Part shown: piece after piece, positions 36,193 to 48,899 of the stretch | How positions within the stretch are numbered: position 1 is the first letter of the stretch | Layout of the letters: each line of letters begins with the position of its first letter | Source: Symbiodinium natans | Lineage: Eukaryota > Sar > Dinophyceae > Suessiales > Symbiodiniaceae | Reading direction: 5' to 3' | DNA: 64,000 bases | NCBI GenBank assembly: GCA_905221605.1 | Contig: CAJNDS010001746.1 | Span: 623,797 to 687,796, forward strand | Program-made: the position numbers and the translations under genes | The notes under the pieces: generated by a model | Databases searched by the model: none | Told to the model about the DNA's origin: nothing | What the model saw: only the letters and a program-made list of their open reading frames with translations

Positions 36193-38410
36193 GTGTCAAG
36201 CTCAAACAACGGTCACATGCCCCCACTTGGTGTTACGACCCTCCAAGCTGTGTTCGAGTGGACGGGCGGTTGAGGCAGCTCGTGCCTGCCATGTTGCTGC
36301 ATGTGGCAATCCTGGTGCCAGCTGCCTGTGCCGTAGAAACAACACATCTGAATGTCAGGTGTCGACATGGGCGACCCGAGCTGGCACCCTACTGACCTCT
36401 AATTGATCTCAATACCTCACTATCACTATCACTGGGTGCCTGAGCTCTTGAGCTCTTTGCGGCTCTTTGCTGTTCATTCTTCTTCTCTGGGAGCGTGTGC
36501 CCCATTTTGGGGAGCCACCGCTTGGGTCGCCACACCCTTGAAGCTTCGGTGCAAGTAGCTTCTGCCGGAAGCTCATGCCCAGATGGAAGTCAAGCACGGT
36601 CAGGGGGGCCCAGAGCTGCCATGGCTTGTGCAACACAGCCCGGCAATTTCCGTCCGGACCACAGCCTCAGGGCTTAGAGAGCCTTCCCATCGTGACTTTC
36701 TTGCAGGCCAAAAGAGCTACGATTCTTGCCGCGCCACCCTCAGAAGTAGGCGCGGTTCCGGGCCTCTATGAGATCCTCAGAGGCAGGACTGAGATCTCTT
36801 CAATCACCCCCTTCCCCCCTTCGTAAACAACATACCTCAGAAAGCGCATGTCGGGAGTTTGTTGAGGATTCAGAGCAGGCCCTGTTGATGGCCAAGGCGC
36901 CGCTGGCCCTGGCACCGGGCGCTCTGATTGGCAGCGTCTAGCTGTTGCCTGAGGCTGCGCGGGCTCCGCTCGCTCGGAACGCGAGGTTGCACTCGGGGTC
37001 CTCGCGTCAACTACGCTGCGAGGTGCACCTGCAGAGCCACGGCTGCCACAGCCTTTCGGCGGAGTCCCAGCAGTGGCGGTGCGGGTCTCTGCGTAGATGC
37101 CTGTTGCTGCACTTGTTGCACATGCGGCACCGGCGTTCGGCCTCTCTGCTTACGGCGGTTGCCCGGCCATCTCTGTTCGCCGCAGTCGCCCTTCGTTGGC
37201 CTCCCGGGACGGATCGCTGCAGATATTTCACAAGGCTGCATGCCACAAGGACCAGAACTCCGGGGAGAGGCGGAAGAGGCCTCTATTGGAAGGGGCACTT
37301 AAATGGTCAGGGCTTGCTGCTGGGTCCTAAGCTTGATGACGAGTGCACTATGTCCATCGCCTGTCGAAGTGGTCGACTTCACATGGTGAAGGGATTCTTG
37401 TATGCACTGAGTGCAGGAGTTCATTTGCCAGTTTAGCTCTTCTCCGGGAATGGGGAGGCGCAGGAGAAGAATGGTAAGGTGAGAAAAGACGCACGCTGTG
37501 TCAAGACGAAGGTCACCAGGTCTCCGCTGTGACCGGAAGACTCGGCCTCTCCTGGGCCTCGGCGGCCGCTCTCTCTTGACTCTCCTGTTGAAACCCCGAC
37601 AGAGACGGGAAAAGTATCTCCCCGGGTCGCTCCCGTTTTGCTTCACGGCGCGAGGCACCAGCCCGTAGAGCCTGGCAAGTCCGTGCAAAGGGTCTTTGAC
37701 TCCTTTGACTCCTTTGGCACCTTGACTATGCGAAGCGCGAGGCTTGCTGGGCGCCAAGGCTTCAGCACGTGCCGTCGCAATTCCGTAAGTGAGCTCGAGC
37801 CTTCAGCCACTCACGGTCATGTCAGCAGATTCCATCACTAGTAGCCGCTGCCTCGCCTTGCTCGCCTTGCTCACCTTGCTCTGGTTCTCGGACAGCTCGA
37901 GACTAGCTCGGCCGAGGGCTTTTTCCAACGTGATCCTGGAGGCTTGCCGCGAAAGCGTCTTCACCTCTTACGCTGTTTTGGATTCGGATTTCTTCCCCCT
38001 CGTTCGCTTTCGTCGCCGAGCATCTCAACACGTTCTGTCTCTTCGCGCTGCCGGCAGTCCCCACTCTGCCCCACGTGTTTTTAAGCAGCGTGACGGCATG
38101 CGCGCGTCTCTGTGTGTTCAGATGAATATAGGGGAAGGACTTCATCGTGCAATGGGCGCGCGAAAGCTGCATCATTTCCTCCCAGCAGTGTCTTCTGGTG
38201 TGATGGGCCGTGGGATTCCTGGGATGCGAGCATGAGGTCTGAAGTTGGGCTCCCAGTCCTCTTTGAGATTCGCGGCTCCCCCAAAAAAAAGTTGAGACTT
38301 TGATTGAAGCCATCGTCGATGCCCTTTGCTGGACCCGAAGGGATCTTCCATATGGGAGACGCAGCTCGGGCAGAGGGCTCGGGCAGAGGGGCAGAAGGGT
38401 GGGATAGGGT

Positions 38411-38479
38411 GGGCATAATGGGGCATAGTGGGGCATAATGGGGCATAATGGGGCATAATGGGGCATAATGGGGCATAGC
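38411..38479 (+). repeat. 10-bp minisatellite, seven units
   Basis: Seven tandem units of GGGCATAATG with one internal variant (GGGCATAGTG) are read directly. Copy 1 has only two units at 18,912-18,931. The minus-strand reading gives a meaningless repeating HYAPLCP-type peptide. Confidence 0.95.
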
Positions 38480-38686
38480 CCACTCTGCAAGCTGCGTAGA
38501 GCCGCGTCCCTGAATTCGTCCAGGCACAGCTCAGCAAGGCTTTGCAAAGCTTCGCCTTGTCGAACACCGTATGCTGAGACCGGGCTGTGCTGGCTGGAGC
38601 CGAATGCCTCTCGAATCTCCTAGTTGTTGCCTTGCTGCGGCGCACTTGGCCTGGCAGGTCTAGGCCTAGGCCTACGAGCGTGCTTC

Positions 38687-38722
38687 AGAGAGAGAGAGAG
38701 AGAGAGAGAGAAAAAAAAAAAC
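38687..38722 (+). repeat. GA dinucleotide run followed by poly-A
   Basis: A GA run of about 12 units leads into 11 or so adenines. Copy 1 lacks this tract between GGCC and GAGTCGTACGGAGCGAC (near 19,150), so it arose or was lost after duplication. Confidence 0.9.
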
Positions 38723-39301
38723 AAAACACAACTGAGTCGTACGGAGCGACTGAGACTGGCTTCAGCCTAAGGCATCTCAAGCTGTTGCCTTCAGACGCAC
38801 TCCGATTTAGTCCAAGCTTCATGCTGGTCCAACCACCTTTATGACAACGCGGACGCCGACACACGGACAGACGCACGCGCGCACTCGCTCGCCCGCCCGC
38901 CCGCCTCTCTCACTCCGACACTCGCACACAAGTAGACCACTGGCAGCAGGTCTGCATTGTGCCGGCTTTGAAGAGATGAATCTGAACATGAGAGAGAAGC
39001 GTGTACGGCGGCAAAGAAGCGTGGACTGGAGAGTGAGAATGATTTTTTCCATAAGTACGGCTTTGGATGTGTCTTGATCACCAGTACTTTAAGCTTCCGT
39101 CGCTGTGCGCTGGAGTCTTTGTCTCAGCGTTATGGGCCTGTGATGTGAGAGCTAGAGTGCGAGCTGCGGGTGCCAGGTGCTGCAGTGGTGCACAGAATTA
39201 GTCGCCATTCTGCCAGCAGGCCTTTCGAGAAGAGTTCAGGAAGGAGTCAGAGCTGTCCGTGCTTAGGCTTGAACTTGGTGATGTATGCTCAGGGTTCTCG
39301 A

Positions 39302-39782
39302 ATTCGGCTACGCCCCGACCTGTAGAGCGACAGCTGCGCTGCATGTCGCGGGCTTCTGTCCGACGCCGGGATGTGCTATGGAGGCTCATCGCGCATGTGC
39401 CGCATGCCTTATCTGCCTCGTCTGCCTCATCTGCCTCGCCCACACCTCTCAATCTCACATCATTGCCGGAGAATGGTAAAGCATGGTTGTCGGAGCGTTC
39501 CATGAACCGTGCACAAGCACCCCACTGGAGCCCTTTTACATGGCTCCTAAAGACCTTGTAGGCTCCGTCAGCTCTGACCGTCCCAGATGTGTAGGTGTGT
39601 GCAGAAAGCTACTTGAAAGCTACTGCAGATGTCTTCCCCAGTTGATGGCTCATGCTTCTGCGGTTCGTAGTATGGGGTGTGGGGAATGCTTCGGGGAATG
39701 CTTCGGGGAGCCTCCGTGCATCAAGCTAGGAATGCTCACGGCGCCTCGGTGTGTTGCTGCCTCCGGTCACTGGGCTGCCCAG
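39302..39782 (+). repeat. Identical block, copy 2 partner
   Basis: Partner of 19,724-20,204. I find no difference over about 465 bases from 39,319. Just upstream (near 39,266) copy 2 carries 12 extra bases, a length that keeps the plus-strand frame. Confidence 0.85.
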
Positions 39783-42700
39783 CTTTGGCCAGCTGCTGGG
39801 GCAGGAGCGCAGGACGCGCCCGTGAGTGCCCTTTGCTCTGCAAAAGGCTGGCCGTTGAAGTTCCGAATTTTCAGCCCCTTAGCGTCCTCAAGCGTGGTCA
39901 CTAAAAGCCCTCGATGTAGAGCTGAGCCCGAGGCATAAACTCGAGGTGAGCTTGTGGGTCGGCAACATCCAAGCGCCTCTGTCTGTGAACGCCGATGCAG
40001 GTGGTCTTGATCAGCAGCTCTTCCTGCTGCCGCGCGCACGGTGCCTTCCAGGCATCGATGACTTTCCGCCATGGCTCCTCACTCGCGCCTGTCATCTGAC
40101 CATCAACCGTCAACTCCAAGCATGCTGCTTTCTCGCCGCATGCGCCCAGCCAACATGTTTGGCCTCGTAAGAGTCGAGCTTAGCCCCACCAAACACTCGT
40201 CGGCGTTCCCGCATCTCCTGCATGTCCTGCATTTCTTGCATTTCCTGCACCTTGCGCCGGGCTTTGCGAGCTCTGGTGGCCTTGCAAGCTGTCGCCTCAG
40301 AGGGTCCACGCTCTTGGCTTTGTTCCAGAAGGCCTGTTTCAGCGTTGCGGGCGCACCAGCTAGCAACTGGGATCTTCAGTGCTCTGCGTGCTCTGCCTGA
40401 TCCGCGACTGCGAGTACCGGCCTTGGCAGACACCGGTGGCGTCTTCCCTTCTTTGGTTGCAGACTGGTCTTGAAAAGCAAGCGCCGCAGACATGTGGGGT
40501 CCGCCGGAGTATTTCGTGTGGGTCCGAGTGCCCCTGAGGTTGGACTATCTGCAGGCCACATGAGCGACTGGCTAAATCCCATGCCTCTCTAGGTAGCTTC
40601 GGGCGAGACATAGTGCTGCGGAAGAGAGACCTAACCCCAAAAGCGATACCCCCGGATGTCATCGTTTTGCTCGAGAAAGCGATACCTAGCCCCAAAACCG
40701 AGAACCTCAATGAAATGTCTCAGTCGGGGCCTCTGGGTTTTACTGCGCGCTCACCTTCACACTGACGATCTGACGTCGGACTGAAGAGTCTTGCGTGAAG
40801 TCTCCGCTCAGCTCCTGATCGCAAGCCTTCCGCGCTAACGGTCTCCGCGTCTGCAAGTTGCGACCAGAACCACACACGCGCAGCTCCTGCCTAAGTTGAT
40901 GCCGTTTGTGCTGCACCTCTTTCAACAGAAGTTGCAGCTGGCGCGGCCTTAACAATTCAGGGGTGTTTTCTCGGCAGCAGCGGCTCCAGTGTGGAGCACT
41001 TCGCTGTGTAGTCCAACGTCGGCAATGCCGGCAGAAGTGGTGATCTCACGCGTGGGGGCCCGGTGCTGCACACGCGACACGGCGCTTGCGACGTCTTGCA
41101 ACCAAGTGTGGCCTGCACCGGGTGAGGCTGGTTGGTACTCTTGGCGAATTCTTGCGCTGTGGCACTTTCGTTCCTGGAAGCGAAGTAAGTTGCAGCACCC
41201 TTTTCTTGGGGCCTGGAGGGGACCATGTCGACCGGGGTCGCTACAGCGCCTACAGCGGCTCCTTTAGGGCTCGGCCACGTGCTGCCAGGCTCCTCCGGCA
41301 CATGTTCGTGCAGGTTGCCCTCTGCACCTGGATGTTTCTTGGTGAGGGATGAGATCGTCAGCTTCATGCAGGACATGGGGCTGCTCAGCTGCGTCCCGAT
41401 GCGTCGAGAGGGTTCACGATCACCAAACCACCTGAACTCCCACAGCACGACCGAGTCACCAGAGGTTTGAGGCTCCCTTCGCATGTTAGAATTTGACACT
41501 GAAGCGGAGGCAACTACCGCATGCGAGATGAAGTCAACATAAGTAAGTCCACAAGTGCATATAAGCGCAGGTCTCAATGCAACGCAAGCCACGCTGCTGT
41601 GCAGATTGCGCAACGGGCAACGCAGTAGCCATGCGTGGACCACCAGCCTTTTCTTTAAGCTCTGGGCCCGTCTCCGACTCGGCAGGCCGGAGTGGGGCCG
41701 GCGCCCGACCATCGCTGCATCTCGCTGCGCTTCGACACGGGCATCGTCGAAGCATCGGCATCGTGCTTATAGGACTCAGAAGCTGCGCATATCGCACGCG
41801 TGGAAAGCACACGCATGCCCGAAGGTGAGGCTAAATCCTCTCAGAACAACGTGTTCTTGAACCTCACTGACTCACTGAGATGCAAGAGACGGACCGCGAG
41901 CCAGGCCACTGTCGTGATGGAAGCTGCCCAAAGCAGCCATTCTCCTGGGTCTTAAAAGGGCTTTTGACCTCAGTACCGTAGATTCCCTCTGAACCAGCGC
42001 AGGAAATCCCCAGCATCCGTGATGGGGGTCGCCGTGCCGAGGAAGAGGTGGAGCGTGCGATTCCCGTCCAACAGCAGCAGGTCCAGCGGGGACGGGAGAG
42101 TCTGCCTCCGTCGTGCCGCGCGACAGTGCGCATGCCATCACGCCTGCAGACCGGCACAGCAAATAACCCCTACGTCGCGAGAGCATGTTGTGTGCTGGTT
42201 CCTATAGTTCTTACTCTTCGGACCCTCGCACTTCCGTAAGGCCCTGCAGCTTGCCAGCAGCTTGCCTGCACCTGGCATTGGTCACAGTGGAGCTGACCTC
42301 TTGCAGGCCCTGCAGGCCCTGCAGACGCTTAGGGGCCTACAAGGTGTAGCTGCTGGCACCTGCTGTCGAAGTCGCGCTTGTGTGCCGCTGGCTCTGTCCA
42401 GGATCTATCTTCTCAGCTTATACTTAAGACGTGCAGGTGATGAGATGTACGCTGGCGCAGCCCAGGCTGACGCTCTGCTCGGTTTCTCTCCTGTGCGAGT
42501 TGCCTTTCTCTCGTTGCAGCGTCGTTGCACTCTCCGTGACTTCGAGTTGCGGCTACAAAGCCTCCTTCAGGCTGGGGACGATTTGATGGTGTCTGCGAAC
42601 GCAGCTCACGTCGTGGCTAGTTAGTCCTTTTGGTGCAGCACTGGCGTCGCACGCAGACCAGCACGGTCTTCGGACCCTCGCAATGCCTCGCAAACTCGCC

Positions 42701-45700
42701 CGTGGGGACCTGCGCAACTTGCCTGCAGCTTGCCTACAGCTTGCCTGCCTCAGCTGGCGGTTGGGTGTGTTGCCTTCGAACTTGGGCGAGGCAGAGGACC
42801 CCAGGGATAGGATAGGAGCCGCAACCCGGGAGGTTGGGGAGATCCTGCAGCAAAGCATCAGAACCAGTCTCGTTTGCGCTCTGTTTTAGTCGCTGCCAGC
42901 AGGGCGGCGCGAAGAGCCCGTGCTCCTTTCCGCAGCCAGGGCCGAGATTGACCACTATGGGACTATGGCCGTGTGCATTGCATTGAGCAGAGATCAAAAC
43001 CTCAAGAGTGCACAACAGTTAGTCTTAGTTCGTTTGAGGTGCAGTCATGCGAGGATGCTTCGAGTTGGTGAGCTTCGAAGGTCCTGGTCTGTTGCATCTC
43101 TTGATGCCGCGGAGAAGGCCCAGCGCTGCGACTCGTCTGTGGCAAGCAGCCTCGTTGATTGTAACTTCGAATGCCTGCTGCCCACGACTGGTACTGTAAG
43201 CTGGAGTGGTCTTTGCCTGCTGCGGGCTATGTACCAAGCGCGGAGCACGAGCTCAACGGCTTCGTGTAGTGAGAGAACCCCCTGTGGCCCCTACGGCTGC
43301 ACAGGCCTCGCTTCATTTGCAAGGCCAATGCCATCGAGCAGATGCATGATGCAGGTGTCCGGAAATGTCCTGGGCGTTTGCGTGTGGAATTCCGATGGGA
43401 GTCTCTGACGGAAGAGGCAGCTTACGCACTAGTCGAAAAAATGTGTGACATGTTGGGCCTCGCAGTTCTGCAAGAGCCGGCAACGTCGTTGTCACATCCT
43501 GGGCATTCTGACTATCGGACAAGACTCCGTGCTGAGATCAGACAACCTGCTCTTCAGCTAAGCCTCAGGCGCGCGGGCTCTGACAACAGCACAAGTTATG
43601 AGAAGTTCACTAAGAAGTGTGGCCTGACTCGCGTCGATGGCTTGAAGGTCAGCGAGGGCTCATGAGGCTTGTCCGGCTTGGAACCGTCTCGTCAGCTGCG
43701 CAGCGCGGTCATCACCAACACGGGCATTCGGCATTGCGGACACAAAGTCGCTCAGTCTCTTCGCCTCTAGGAGGAGGACTCCGACCGGGCGCGGCGTGCG
43801 ACGTGCGCCCGCACAGAGGCGCGGTGTCGCTTCATTGCCAGGTGCACAGCCCCTTGCCTCTCCCCGGCATGCCTCGCCACGCCGTTTTCAGGAGAAGCTG
43901 TTTGAAAACAACAGTTTTAACACAACATCCTTTAAGGTGCAGTCGGCGCTTCGTGAAAAGAGGGACCCGAGGTCGCCAACTTTCCGAGGCTTTGGGTAGC
44001 CAACAAGAAAAACGGCAGCCATCATGTGCGTAAGGTTTTTAAGCTCGACCAGTCCCATGCCCAGACCTTGCGCCGCGTCGAGTCGCAGGCTGTTGCGGTG
44101 AATTCTTTCTCCAACAAAGTGAAAAGATGAAATGCTGGTGTTGTAAGAACTTCTCTTCCAGGAAATCGCGCACCGCGCCAACCTTTCGTCGTGAAAGCGA
44201 CCTCAACTCAACCCTTTACGGGAAATTTACCAGTGGCGAGGCCGTGCGCCTCTCATATATTGAATCGTGCACTGTAATTCAGAGGCGCGTCTTACGATCG
44301 CAGGCACCGTGTTCGCGCACGTTTGCTCGTTTTGCTTGAAGGGACAAGTGCCGATCAAGGCCCCTGGAGTCATACAACATTGCAGAAGCACACGTGCTTC
44401 TCGGATTTTAGTTTACCACCCTTGCTTCCTCTCCAAGCTGACGGGACGAAGAGAAGCGGCTTGACTATTTCTACAGGTCGATTCGGTGGAGCGTTGAAAT
44501 CTTGAAAACCTGCAAATTCCAGGCCCTGCCTGCTGGAGCTGGAGCACGCCTCCAGACAGTTCGACTTTTTAGAGCTGTGGGGAGTCCCCCTGCAGGCTTT
44601 GCTTCCCGCAGAAGCGCAGCGGGCCGAATGGAAAGGCGCGCCCGCGAAAGGGCAACTGCCCAACGAAGCTCCAGAGTTGCCATAAGACTTTAGCCCCCGT
44701 GTGCCAAGGCTAAGGCTTCCTGAGCAGTGCCTCCTGGTCTTCTGACTTCAGAAGGCTTCAGAGGTTCAAGCCTCCGTGCGTCGAAGTGGATTGTCCTCCC
44801 TTAAGTTGTCTTAGGCCACGCAGACAAAACTGACAAAACTTGAGACTTCATGACTCCCGTCGCTCTCAATCCCAAGGCCCGCATCTCGAGTTGAGAACAT
44901 CAGAGCGGCGGATTCGCGTACTTCGCAAATTTGGCACACCTGGCACACTTCGCAGACTTCGCACACTTCGCGCCAGGCAGCCATCCAAAGAGTCTGCGAC
45001 GTTGTCGGCATGTTCGTCAGAGAGCAGTCGCAGCAAAGGGCAGCGCGGCCTCTTGAACAAGATCACTGCTACGCCAGAGTGCATCCACTTCAGCATAAGC
45101 CGTCCCTTGCGGTGGAGGTGCTGCGCTTTCAATAGGCGTCTCAGCTTCTCGAGTTTACACCGAAACCGACGGGCTCCGAAGAATCCACGCCAAATCCACA
45201 TGTTGAGGCGCCCCTAAGGCCCTAGGTCCTCCGAGTCAGCGCTGACCAGTGCATCACAAGCGCTGTAGCACCCAGTGCTTCAGACACCGCCATCGCGTGC
45301 TCCCCAGGCTCCCCAGTCCCCGTGTGCCGAGCTGAAAGCCCGTCTTTCGCAACTTGACGCAGTGCCAAGCCTCGAGATGCCGATGGGCCTTTCTCAGGGG
45401 CGCGTGGGACTGTGGGGTCGCCACCCATAGCGCCGCCAACTCCACTCCGGCCCGCAGCACCAGCATTAAGGCCCCTTCTTGGCCCAGTTCTAGTGGCCTA
45501 GGACCTTAGGACTCAGGGGAATTGAGGGACTTGGGGAGGAGGGCGCAGTCTAAGTGCAATTGTGAGTAAGGGAGGAAGGTCCTTGAAGGCACAGAAGCCC
45601 GGTGCGACGAAGCGAGGAAGTGTGGCTGGCAAGTGCACTCTCTTGGTCTGCCTGCTAAGGGGCCCTGCTCCACGTGTCACGGACTCGAAGCCGGCTGCAA

Positions 45701-46507
45701 TCAGACTCTCAAGGTCGGCTCTTTGTGCTCAACTCTTTCAGAGTCTCAGCTCGGCTCTCTTTAAGCAAAAAACGCCCCAACAGGCTGGCTCAGTCTCTGT
45801 AGCGTCTGGGCGCCTGGACGAGAAAGGCAGCGACGGCAGTGACGCAGATACCGGCCTGCTGCCATTCGCGCCCGTGGGGAGGCGAACGGGAACGCGCGCG
45901 TGCGCTCTTGCGGCATGCGCGCATCTGCCAGACCATGCAACACAACGGCATTGATTTTCAAGGAGCTGCGCAGACAGGAGCCCTGTGGGAGCCATGCAGC
46001 ACCACTTGTCTTTCCAGTGACCTGGACACACAGGCAAGGCATCAGCTGAAGGGCTTGCTGCGAGAAATCAGCAGTTGGCCCCAGCAATCTTGACTCTCCA
46101 GTGGGCACGAGCCCAAGACGCGGAGAAAAGACAGCCCCCCCCCAAACACCACAACATGTAAATAAGCAAAGCGTGGGGCGGAGAGGGGGGCAAACAAGGC
46201 ACCCACCCCAAGCCCATCCAATTGGTTGAATCTACAAGGCAACGCAGACTGGCCCATAATTCATAATGTTTTGGTGTTTTGGAAGAAGCGTTCGCTGCTA
46301 TGGCTAAGGAGGTGAAATCAGGTGAAATCCCCCCCCAAACATGGGAAATCATGGATGCGGAGTGGAATTGGAAACGCTTGCGCGGCCGGGCCGGCCAAAA
46401 CCACGGGTGCCAGGCCAGGGTTCTGCATATCACTGTATATCATTGCAGGTGGGATCGGAAGCTTGGAGAGTCCCCCCTCTTAAAAACACTTCTGCGTGGG
46501 GCTCAGC
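39783..46507. other. Unit copy 2, right part: no supported gene
   Basis: The stretch is homologous to 20,205-27,430 up to about 46,350, then has a short unmatched link to the next repeat array. A minus-strand frame at 39,901-40,119 corresponds to the one near 20,338-20,570 and is the only frame I saw kept in both copies there. Confidence 0.45.
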
Positions 46508-47597
46508 TCAGTAAGCTTTGTCGGTGGCAGCCCTTCGAGATCGTGGAGACAACTTCTCCTGAAGACGCAGCGTGCATCAGAGCGCGATGCTGCAGCGACT
46601 CTTGCAAAACTAGGATGAAGGGAGGTTTCATCAATCTTAACGAGTGACAGGCGTGAGCCGACTTAGAAAGTGAGCGATGTAAGCTCGTGGACCGCTTCAA
46701 CCATGTGAGGTTCATGTATATTTCAAGCAGGCATGAACACACTGCGATGTGGAACCGCATAGCTCGCGGCACTACATGCCCTTTTGGTGGCGTGCCTTCA
46801 AAATCGTAGAGATATCAACTCCTGAAGACGCAGTATGCATCTGACCGCGATGCTGCAGCGACTTTTGCAAAACTTGCTAGGATGAAGGGAGGTTTAATCA
46901 GTCTCAACGAGTGACAAGTGTGAGCCGGCTTACATGGTGAGCGATGTAAGCTCGTGGGCCATTTCAAACATGCGAGGCTCATGTATATTCAAGCAAGCAT
47001 GAAAACACTGCGAAGTGGCACCACATAGCTCTCGACACTACATGCCCTTTTAGCGGCATGCCTTCAAAATCGTAGAGACATCAACTCCTGAAGACGCAGT
47101 ATGCATCGGACCGCTATGCTGCAGCGACTTTTGCAAAGCTTGCTAGGATGAAGGGAGATTTAATCAGTCTCAACGAGTGACAGGCGTGAACCGACTTGGA
47201 AGGCGAGCGATGTAAGCTCGTGGGCCGTTTCAACCATGTGAGGTTCATGACGATTAGACAGGCATGAGCACACTGCGACATGGAATCACATAGCTCGCGA
47301 CACTACATGCCCTTTTGGTTGCATGCCTTCAAGATCGTAGGAACATCTTCTCTTGAAGACGCAGTATGCATCAGACCGCAATGCCTGCAGCCACTTTTTG
47401 CGAAACTTGCTAGGATGAAGGGAGGTTTAATCAGTATCAACGAGTGACAGGTGTGAGCCGACCTAGATGGTGAGCGATGTAAGCTCGTGGGCCGTTTCAA
47501 CCATGTGAGATTCATCTAGATTTCTGGAATATGAGCACAATTCGAAGTGGAACCACATAGCTCGCGACACTCGCGACACTACATGCCCTTTTAGCAG
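46508..47597 (+). repeat. ~267-bp tandem repeat array 3
   Basis: It starts with the tail of the unit-opening block (GGTGGCAGCCCTTCGAGATC at about 46,521, as at 7,793 and 28,204) and continues with landmark positions 46,613, 46,880, 47,146 and 47,413, spacings 267, 266 and 267. The regular period suggests more recent homogenisation than in array 2. The array stops abruptly at the poly-C run. Confidence 0.92.
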
Positions 47598-47615
47598 CCC
47601 CCCCCCCCCCCCCCC
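47598..47615 (+). repeat. Poly-C run of 18 at a repeat boundary
   Basis: Eighteen consecutive cytosines lie exactly where the ~267-bp array ends in mid-unit and a compositionally different T/G-rich region begins. This may mark a rearrangement or repair junction, or an assembly join. Confidence 0.95.
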
Positions 47616-48899
47616 GGTTGACTGGACTTCTCTCTTGAGTAAAAATGCACGATTCTTTTTTGTTCTCTCGCAGTTTTTGTTTGTCATTCCTGCTGTGTTT
47701 TTACGATTTGCGCAGAATTTTTGGGGTTCATGGAATTTGGGCCCATATGGTTCAAACTGTGTTCGTGGCGTTCGTGAGCCGTGAACCACCTGTTTTTGTA
47801 TATGTAGTGGTATAGCTCAAGTCTAGAATCTGATGCTTTTGTGGCTTCACGCCGTGTTGCAGTATATGAGTTTAGGGCTGAGGGCTTGGGCTTGGGGAGA
47901 GTCGAGAAAGCCAAGCAAACACAATCATTGCTCCACCCATACGGCCACGTTTGGGATTTAGAACGTGGGGTTTACGTTTTAAGGTGTAGGGTTTCAGGCT
48001 TAGCAGGCACTAGTTATACATCCTTCTTAATACGAGGAACCCCTATGAATAATGGAGCGGCCCCAAGGCTTTAAGTACACATTTTATTGGGATTTGCGTG
48101 TTCGATGTTGCGGGCATGGCACACATTATTCAATGCGCGTCTTTGCGTTTGCTTTTGTCCTCCTGGATTTTTCGAAGCGTGTCGAGAAAGTGCATGTTTA
48201 TGTTTCAGTGACTTTATGCGCTCGACGACACGCGCGTGCGCGCGCACGTTAATGCATTCGTTTTATGATTTTTTGTGTTCGTGGACCAAAAAGATTTTAT
48301 GCGAGAGGTTTTCAAGATAGTTTTCGGTGTTTTGGGTGCGTTCAATGGCGCAAATGTGTGTTTACATTTTTTGCTTGAGCAGTTTTACTTGTTCAAGCTC
48401 ATGGTCAGGAGCACGCGATCAGGTTGGGTTGTGCTCCTTTTTTTGCGTTTGATGGCCGCGAGTGTACGTTTTGATCAAAAGAAAAGGGTTTGGCAGATTT
48501 GAGGTCGCGAGTGTGCGCTTCGGATTGTTTTTTGCAGTTCTATGCGTTTTATGGCTCGAATGTGCGTTTGCATTTTGTGTTTTGTGGTTGTATGCCTTCG
48601 AGGTCACGAGTGCGCGCTCAATTTTTTTGCGCAGTTTTATGCGGTCCGTGGTGCGAGTGTGGGTTTGTGTTGTTTTTTAGCTGGTTTACGTCGGAAAAAC
48701 TACCGTTACGTAGGTCGCGCACTTTGCCACCTCGGCACTCAAATCATTTCGAGGACTGTAAGCTTGCATGATCATCGAAAGGGCATGTGAGTCTTGAACC
48801 CTATCCGCAGGTGGATTCATGAGGAACCCGCTGATTTCTCTGCCTACTCGAGCAGTCTCAAGGTCTCCATAGCGTTGCCAGTAATTTCCTTGATTGACG
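47616..48899. promoter_or_regulatory. T/G-rich 5' flank with degenerate ~100-bp repeats
   Basis: The plus strand is unusually rich in T and G and unlike the flanking DNA. Related stretches of the form GCG-TTC-ATGGC-CGAATGTG followed by T-rich sequence recur near 48,217, 48,338, 48,443, 48,543 and 48,640, about 97-121 apart. A GC-alternating stretch lies at 48,228-48,248, and telomere-like scraps at 47,868-48,000. Dinoflagellate promoters are poorly defined, so a regulatory role for this 1.2-kb upstream stretch is only a guess. No TATA box, other known promoter motif or spliced-leader relic is visible. Confidence 0.4.

Larger units (their letters stand above)
36193..39301. other. Unit copy 2: no supported gene
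   Basis: The stretch is homologous to 16,733-19,723. No domain is recognisable. Differences include length changes in simple repeats listed separately. Confidence 0.5.
27680..46350 (+). repeat. Large tandem unit, copy 2 (about 19 kb)
   Basis: This is the second copy of the unit at 7,240-27,430, in the same orientation apart from small internal inversions. It lacks two of the three ~1-kb repeats and the CTTCGTC-rich block. It has gained about 0.4 kb at 34,250-34,680, a GA/A tract at 38,687-38,722 and a longer 10-bp minisatellite at 38,411-38,479. Between 27,430 and 27,680 nothing recognisable is present. Confidence 0.88.

Noticed and set aside
46508-47597. CRISPR-like or SINE interpretation of the ~267-bp repeats
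   Set aside because: Whole units repeat head to tail without unique spacers, which excludes a CRISPR array; no convincing Pol III boxes or poly-A tails were found, so SINE is unsupported.
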